A stretch of 64,000 nucleotides of DNA from Bradyrhizobium xenonodulans (lineage in GTDB: Bacteria > Pseudomonadota > Alphaproteobacteria > Rhizobiales > Xanthobacteraceae), in NCBI RefSeq assembly GCF_027594865.1, contig NZ_CP089391.1:2200501-2264500 (forward strand), written 5' to 3'. Under the pieces are notes generated by a model, which saw nothing but the letters and a program-made list of their open reading frames with translations, did no database searches and was not told the DNA's origin. Within the stretch, counting starts at the first letter, position 1; every line of letters begins with the position of its first letter. Made by a program: the position numbers and the translations under genes. Positions 60,476 to 64,000 of the stretch are shown piece by piece.

Positions 60476-62524
60476 ATGAGTATCTCCCTCCACCCCGACA
60501 CCCCGCAAGCGAGGACGCTGCCGAGCGCGGCTGCGGATGTCGTCGTGCCCGGCCACGCGGCGGGGCGCGGGATCAGGACCCGGCTGTTCACCAAATATGT
60601 CGCGCTGTTCGTGGCCGTCGTCGCCATCGCGCTGCTGGCCAACGGGCTGTTCGAGGTCTTCTTCTATTATCGCGAGCACAAGGCCGCGCTGATCCGGGTC
60701 CAGCACGAGCAGGCCGAGGCGGCAGCAGCCAAGATCGGCCAGTTCGTCAAGGAGATCGAGAACCAGCTCGGCTGGACCACGCAGCTGCCCTGGTCGGCGG
60801 GCGCGATCGAGCAGCGCCGGTTCGACGCGCAGCGGCTGCTGCGCCAGGTGCCGGCGATCACCGAGCTCGCCCAGGTCGATGCGACCGGCAAGGAGCGCCT
60901 GCGGGTGTCGCGGCTCGCCATGGACGCGATCGACAGCGGGATCGACCTGTCGGGCGATCCAAAGTTCACCGAGGCGGTCGCACACAAGGTCTATTACGGG
61001 CCGGTCTATTTCCGCAGGGAGTCCGAGCCCTACATGACGCTGGCGCAAGCCGGCGCGCGCAAGGACGCCGGTGTCAGCATCGCGGAGGTCAATCTGAAGC
61101 TGATCTGGGACGTCGTGTCCCAGATCAAGGTGGGTGAGCGCGGGCACGCCTATGTGGTCGGTCCGGAGGGGCGCCTGATCGCGCACCCCGATATCAGCCT
61201 GGTCCTGCGCAACACCGACATGTCTGCTCTCGCGCAGGTGCGCTCGGCACAGGCCGCGGGTGGCACCCTCTCAGGCGCGCTCCCCGAAGCGCGCAACATC
61301 CAGGGGCAGAAGGTGCTGACCGCGTCGGCCCCGATCGAGCCGCTGCACTGGACCATGTTCGTCGAGCTGCCGGTCGAGGAGGCCTATGCCGCGCTCTATG
61401 CCTCGTTGCAGCGGCTTGCGATCGTGCTGCTGGCGGCATCGATCTTCGCGGTGCTCGCGGGGGTTTTCCTGGCCCGCCGCATGGTCGGGCCGATCCAGGC
61501 ACTGCGCAGCGGCGCCGAGCGCATCGGCGGCGGCGATTTCTCGCAGCGCATCTCGATCAAGACGGGAGACGAGCTCGAAGGCCTCGCCGACCAGTTCAAC
61601 GACATGGGCGCGCGCCTGCAGGAATCCTATGCCGACCTCGAGAACAAGGTCGAGCTGCGGACCGCAGAGCTCCGGCAATCCCTGAACGATCTGCACGCCG
61701 CGCAGGATCGCCTGATCCAGACCGAGAAGCTTGCTTCCCTCGGCCAGCTCACCGCCGGCATCGCCCACGAGATCAAGAACCCGCTCAATTTCGTCAATAA
61801 TTTCTCGGCGGTGTCGACGGAGCTGATCGACGAGCTCAACGAGGCGCTGCAATCGGCCGCGCTCGACGGCAAGACCAGGGAAGAGGTCGACGAGCTGACG
61901 TGCATGCTCAAGAGCAATCTCGAGAAGGTGGTGCAGCACGGCAAACGCGCCGATTCGATCGTCAGGAACATGCTGCTGCATTCGCGCGAGGGCTCCGGCG
62001 AGCACCGCCCCAGCGACATCAACGCGGTCGTCGAGGAGAGCCTCAATCTCGCCTATCACGGCGCACGCGCCGAAAGGCCTGCCTTCAACGTCACGCTCGA
62101 ACGCGACTTCGACCCGGCCGCCGGCATGGCCGATATCTATCCGCAGGAGATCGCGCGCGTTCTGCTCAACCTGATCTCGAACGGCTTCTATGCCGCCGCC
62201 AAGCGCAAGGAGAGCGCCATCGGCGGGTTCGAACCCATCCTGAGCGCGACAACCAAAGATCTCGGTGGCAGGGTCGAGATCCGGATCCGCGACAACGGCA
62301 CGGGAATTCCAGATGAGGTGAAGGAGAAGATGTTCAATCCCTTCTTCACCACCAAGCCGGCCGGGGAGGGCACCGGGCTCGGCCTGTCCATGAGCCATGA
62401 CATCGTCGTGAAGCAGCACGGCGGCACGATCGACGTGAACACCACACAGGGTGTATTCACCGATTTCATCATCACCTTGCCGCGCTCGATGGCGGCGGGC
62501 GGCACTCCCGGAGGCAAGAGTTGA
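60476..62524 (+). CDS. Membrane sensor histidine kinase with dCache-like periplasmic domain
   Basis: A 682-residue kinase. Helices at 41-64 and 312-333 enclose a periplasmic domain of about 245 residues, of the dCache type (GHAYVVGPEGRLIAHPD near 222-238). HAMP follows (about 334-388), then a coiled coil (389-420), HisKA with H431 in IAHEIKNPLNFVNNFSAV, and HATPase with N-box N565/N569 (LLNLISNG), DNGTG 606-610 and GEGTGLGLSMS. It phosphorylates partners in response to an extracellular ligand. Two response-regulator genes overlap it in the same direction, so a three-protein signalling unit is likely. Confidence 0.92.
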   Translation: MSISLHPDTPQARTLPSAAADVVVPGHAAGRGIRTRLFTKYVALFVAVVAIALLANGLFEVFFYYREHKAALIRVQHEQAEAAAAKIGQFVKEIENQLGWTTQLPWSAGAIEQRRFDAQRLLRQVPAITELAQVDATGKERLRVSRLAMDAIDSGIDLSGDPKFTEAVAHKVYYGPVYFRRESEPYMTLAQAGARKDAGVSIAEVNLKLIWDVVSQIKVGERGHAYVVGPEGRLIAHPDISLVLRNTDMSALAQVRSAQAAGGTLSGALPEARNIQGQKVLTASAPIEPLHWTMFVELPVEEAYAALYASLQRLAIVLLAASIFAVLAGVFLARRMVGPIQALRSGAERIGGGDFSQRISIKTGDELEGLADQFNDMGARLQESYADLENKVELRTAELRQSLNDLHAAQDRLIQTEKLASLGQLTAGIAHEIKNPLNFVNNFSAVSTELIDELNEALQSAALDGKTREEVDELTCMLKSNLEKVVQHGKRADSIVRNMLLHSREGSGEHRPSDINAVVEESLNLAYHGARAERPAFNVTLERDFDPAAGMADIYPQEIARVLLNLISNGFYAAAKRKESAIGGFEPILSATTKDLGGRVEIRIRDNGTGIPDEVKEKMFNPFFTTKPAGEGTGLGLSMSHDIVVKQHGGTIDVNTTQGVFTDFIITLPRSMAAGGTPGGKS

Positions 62525-62910
62525 ACGTTTACATCCTGGTCGTCGATGACGAGCCCGACGTCGAGGCGCTGTTCCGACAGCAGTTCCGGCGTGACCTTCG
62601 CGCTGGCCGCTTCCAGATGGAATTCGCGCCGTCCGCGGCCGACGCACTGAAGCTCGCCGCTGAAGTGCGCGATCCCTCGTTGATCCTGATCCTCTCCGAC
62701 ATCAACATGCCCGGCATGAGCGGGCTCGACATGCTGCCCAAGGTGCGCGCCGAGCATCCGGACGTTCCCGTGATCATGATCACGGCCTATGGCGATGCCG
62801 AGACGCGCCGCAAGGCGATCGAGCGCGGCGCCATCGGGCTCCTCACCAAGCCAATCGATTTTGCGCTGCTGCGGAAGCAGATCGACACGAGGCTCGAGCA
62901 AGCCGCATGA
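62521..62910 (+). CDS. Single-domain response regulator
   Basis: A 129-residue receiver domain: acidic pocket DDEPD (9-13), phospho-acceptor D60 in [12 protein letters not shown], Thr87 region MITAYGDAE and Lys109 in LLTKPIDF. There is no output domain. TTG 62521 overlaps the kinase stop by 4 nt, and the next gene overlaps this one by 4 nt, so all three are translationally coupled. It may be a phosphate sink or act on another target. Confidence 0.9.
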   Translation: MNVYILVVDDEPDVEALFRQQFRRDLRAGRFQMEFAPSAADALKLAAEVRDPSLILILSDINMPGMSGLDMLPKVRAEHPDVPVIMITAYGDAETRRKAIERGAIGLLTKPIDFALLRKQIDTRLEQAA

Positions 62911-64000
62911 CTTCGACCATCCTCTTCGTCGACGACGAGCCTGATCTCGAGGCGCTGATCCTGCAAAAGTTCCGCAGGCAGATTCGCAACGGGGATGTCG
63001 CCATCATATTCGCGCGCGATGGGCTCGAGGCGCTGCAGTCGCTCGAGCTGAACCCTCATGTCGATATGGTGGTGTCCGACATCAACATGCCGCGGATGGA
63101 CGGGTTGTCGCTGCTGGCAAAGCTTCAGGAGGCCGAAGACAAGAAGTCGACCATCATCGTCTCGGCCTATGGCGACATGAGCAACATCCGCACCGCCATG
63201 AACCGCGGCGCCTTCGACTTCCTGACCAAGCCGATCGACTTCGCCGATCTGGAAGCCACGATCGAGAAGACCATTCGCCATATCGAGATGCTGCGCGAGG
63301 TCAGGCGCCGGCAGCTCGAGGCCGAGCGCGCCCATGCCGCGCTGTCGCGTCATTTCTCGCCTCAGCTTGCCAAGCGTCTGGCGGCGGGCGGCGAGGGTGA
63401 GGGGATCGAGGTGCAATGGCGCGATGTCGCGACCATCTTCACCGACATCACCGGCTTCACGTCGCTGGTCGAGAGTGCGCCGCCAGAGACGCTGGGCGAG
63501 CTGCTCAACGAATATGTCGGCGGGATGACCGAGGTCGTCTTCGCGCATGAGGGGACGGTCGCAAAAATCATCGGCGATGCGATCCAGGTGCTGTTCAACG
63601 CGCCCGGCGATCAGCCGGATTATGCGACGCGTGCGGTCGCCTGCGCGCATGATCTCGATGCCTGGGCGCAGGATTTTTGCGCGCGCCAGAGCGCCAGGGG
63701 TGTGAATTTCGGTGTCACTCGCATCGGCATTCACGCCGGGCCGGCGCTGGTCGGCAATTTCGGCGGCAACCGCTTCTTCGACTACACCGCGTATGGCGAC
63801 TCCATCAACATCGCGGCGCGGCTGGAAGCCGCCAACAAGCATCTGGGAACGCGCATTTGCGTCAGTGCCAGTGTTGCAAAGGCGGCCGAGAATTTTCAAG
63901 GCCGCCCAGTGGGCGAGCTGATGCTGCGCGGACGCAGCGAACCACTGCCTGCCTTCGAGCCGTTGCGGCAAGAAAGATTTGAAGCGCCGGAAACGGCGCT
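62907..64000 (+). CDS. Response regulator fused to class III adenylate/guanylate cyclase (3' end outside window)
   Basis: At least 364 residues with no stop inside the window. Residues 1-125 are a receiver domain with D58 in [12 protein letters not shown] and Lys near 107 in [11 protein letters not shown] coiled linker of about 45 residues ([24 protein letters not shown]) leads to a class III cyclase domain (about 165-345): the metal Asp in [13 protein letters not shown], the second in [16 protein letters not shown], and the Asn and Arg of the transition-state motif in [13 protein letters not shown]. Substrate-specificity residues were not resolved. It should make cyclic AMP or GMP on phosphorylation by the kinase at 60476. 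Confidence 0.92.
   Translation, partial: MTSTILFVDDEPDLEALILQKFRRQIRNGDVAIIFARDGLEALQSLELNPHVDMVVSDINMPRMDGLSLLAKLQEAEDKKSTIIVSAYGDMSNIRTAMNRGAFDFLTKPIDFADLEATIEKTIRHIEMLREVRRRQLEAERAHAALSRHFSPQLAKRLAAGGEGEGIEVQWRDVATIFTDITGFTSLVESAPPETLGELLNEYVGGMTEVVFAHEGTVAKIIGDAIQVLFNAPGDQPDYATRAVACAHDLDAWAQDFCARQSARGVNFGVTRIGIHAGPALVGNFGGNRFFDYTAYGDSINIAARLEAANKHLGTRICVSASVAKAAENFQGRPVGELMLRGRSEPLPAFEPLRQERFEAPETA

Overview
The window looks like chromosome from a Bradyrhizobium-type alphaproteobacterium. The DNA is GC-rich, genes are densely packed on both strands, and several families of palindromic intergenic repeats recur. The order narK, single-domain globin, FAD reductase, assimilatory nitrate reductase is the one known from Bradyrhizobium diazoefficiens (narK-bjgb-flp-nasC). 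The genus is inferred; no rRNA, tRNA or phage gene was seen.

1-2.2 kb: a LysR regulator cut by the window edge, divergent from two NmrA-like NAD(P)-binding proteins. 2.2-14.8 kb: a nitrate assimilation region. A PP2C/Ser-Thr kinase fusion and a formate/nitrite-type channel are read leftward. nrtABC and then narK-bjgb-flp-nasC are read rightward. All three transcription units have sigma-54-like -24/-12 promoters, and the -24 GG of each lies 111-112 bp from the centre of a long palindrome. One palindrome lies between the divergent channel and nrtA promoters; a second, perfect copy lies upstream of narK. All three leaders carry a hairpin and the octamer CAACGACG. Together they would import nitrate, reduce it to nitrite and remove by-product NO. 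No nitrite reductase gene is present here.

15-27 kb: individual metabolic genes: an SMP-30 lactonase, aldo/keto reductase, EamA permease, zinc dehydrogenase, PPK2, an Lrp regulator divergent from an MdeB-like 2-oxoacid dehydrogenase E1, an aldehyde dehydrogenase with a strong terminator, and a second SMP-30 lactonase divergent from a uronate dehydrogenase-like enzyme. 27.5-33.7 kb: a small secreted protein, then a GntR regulator facing an IlvD/Edd dehydratase and a TRAP transporter (dctPQM), probably for a sugar acid. 33.6-39.4 kb: histidine phosphatase, enoyl-CoA hydratase, ferredoxin-reductase-like flavoprotein, two PfkB kinases and a two-domain VOC protein.

39.5-48.3 kb: a TetR regulator, an NMT1-type ABC importer and four enzymes (enolase superfamily, Gfo/Idh/MocA, DUF993 TIM barrel, AP-endonuclease-2-type TIM barrel) in one direction. 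This looks like an uncharacterised catabolic pathway and is the best candidate here for undescribed biochemistry. 48.3-55.2 kb: a decayed fragment of the neighbouring LTXXQ gene, a 77-residue protein, the intact LTXXQ protein, an ornithine aminotransferase, and a P450 divergent from a split ThDP decarboxylase (ComDE-like). 55.2-64 kb: a TetR-RND efflux operon, then a histidine kinase, a response regulator and a response regulator-class III cyclase fusion that runs off the window.
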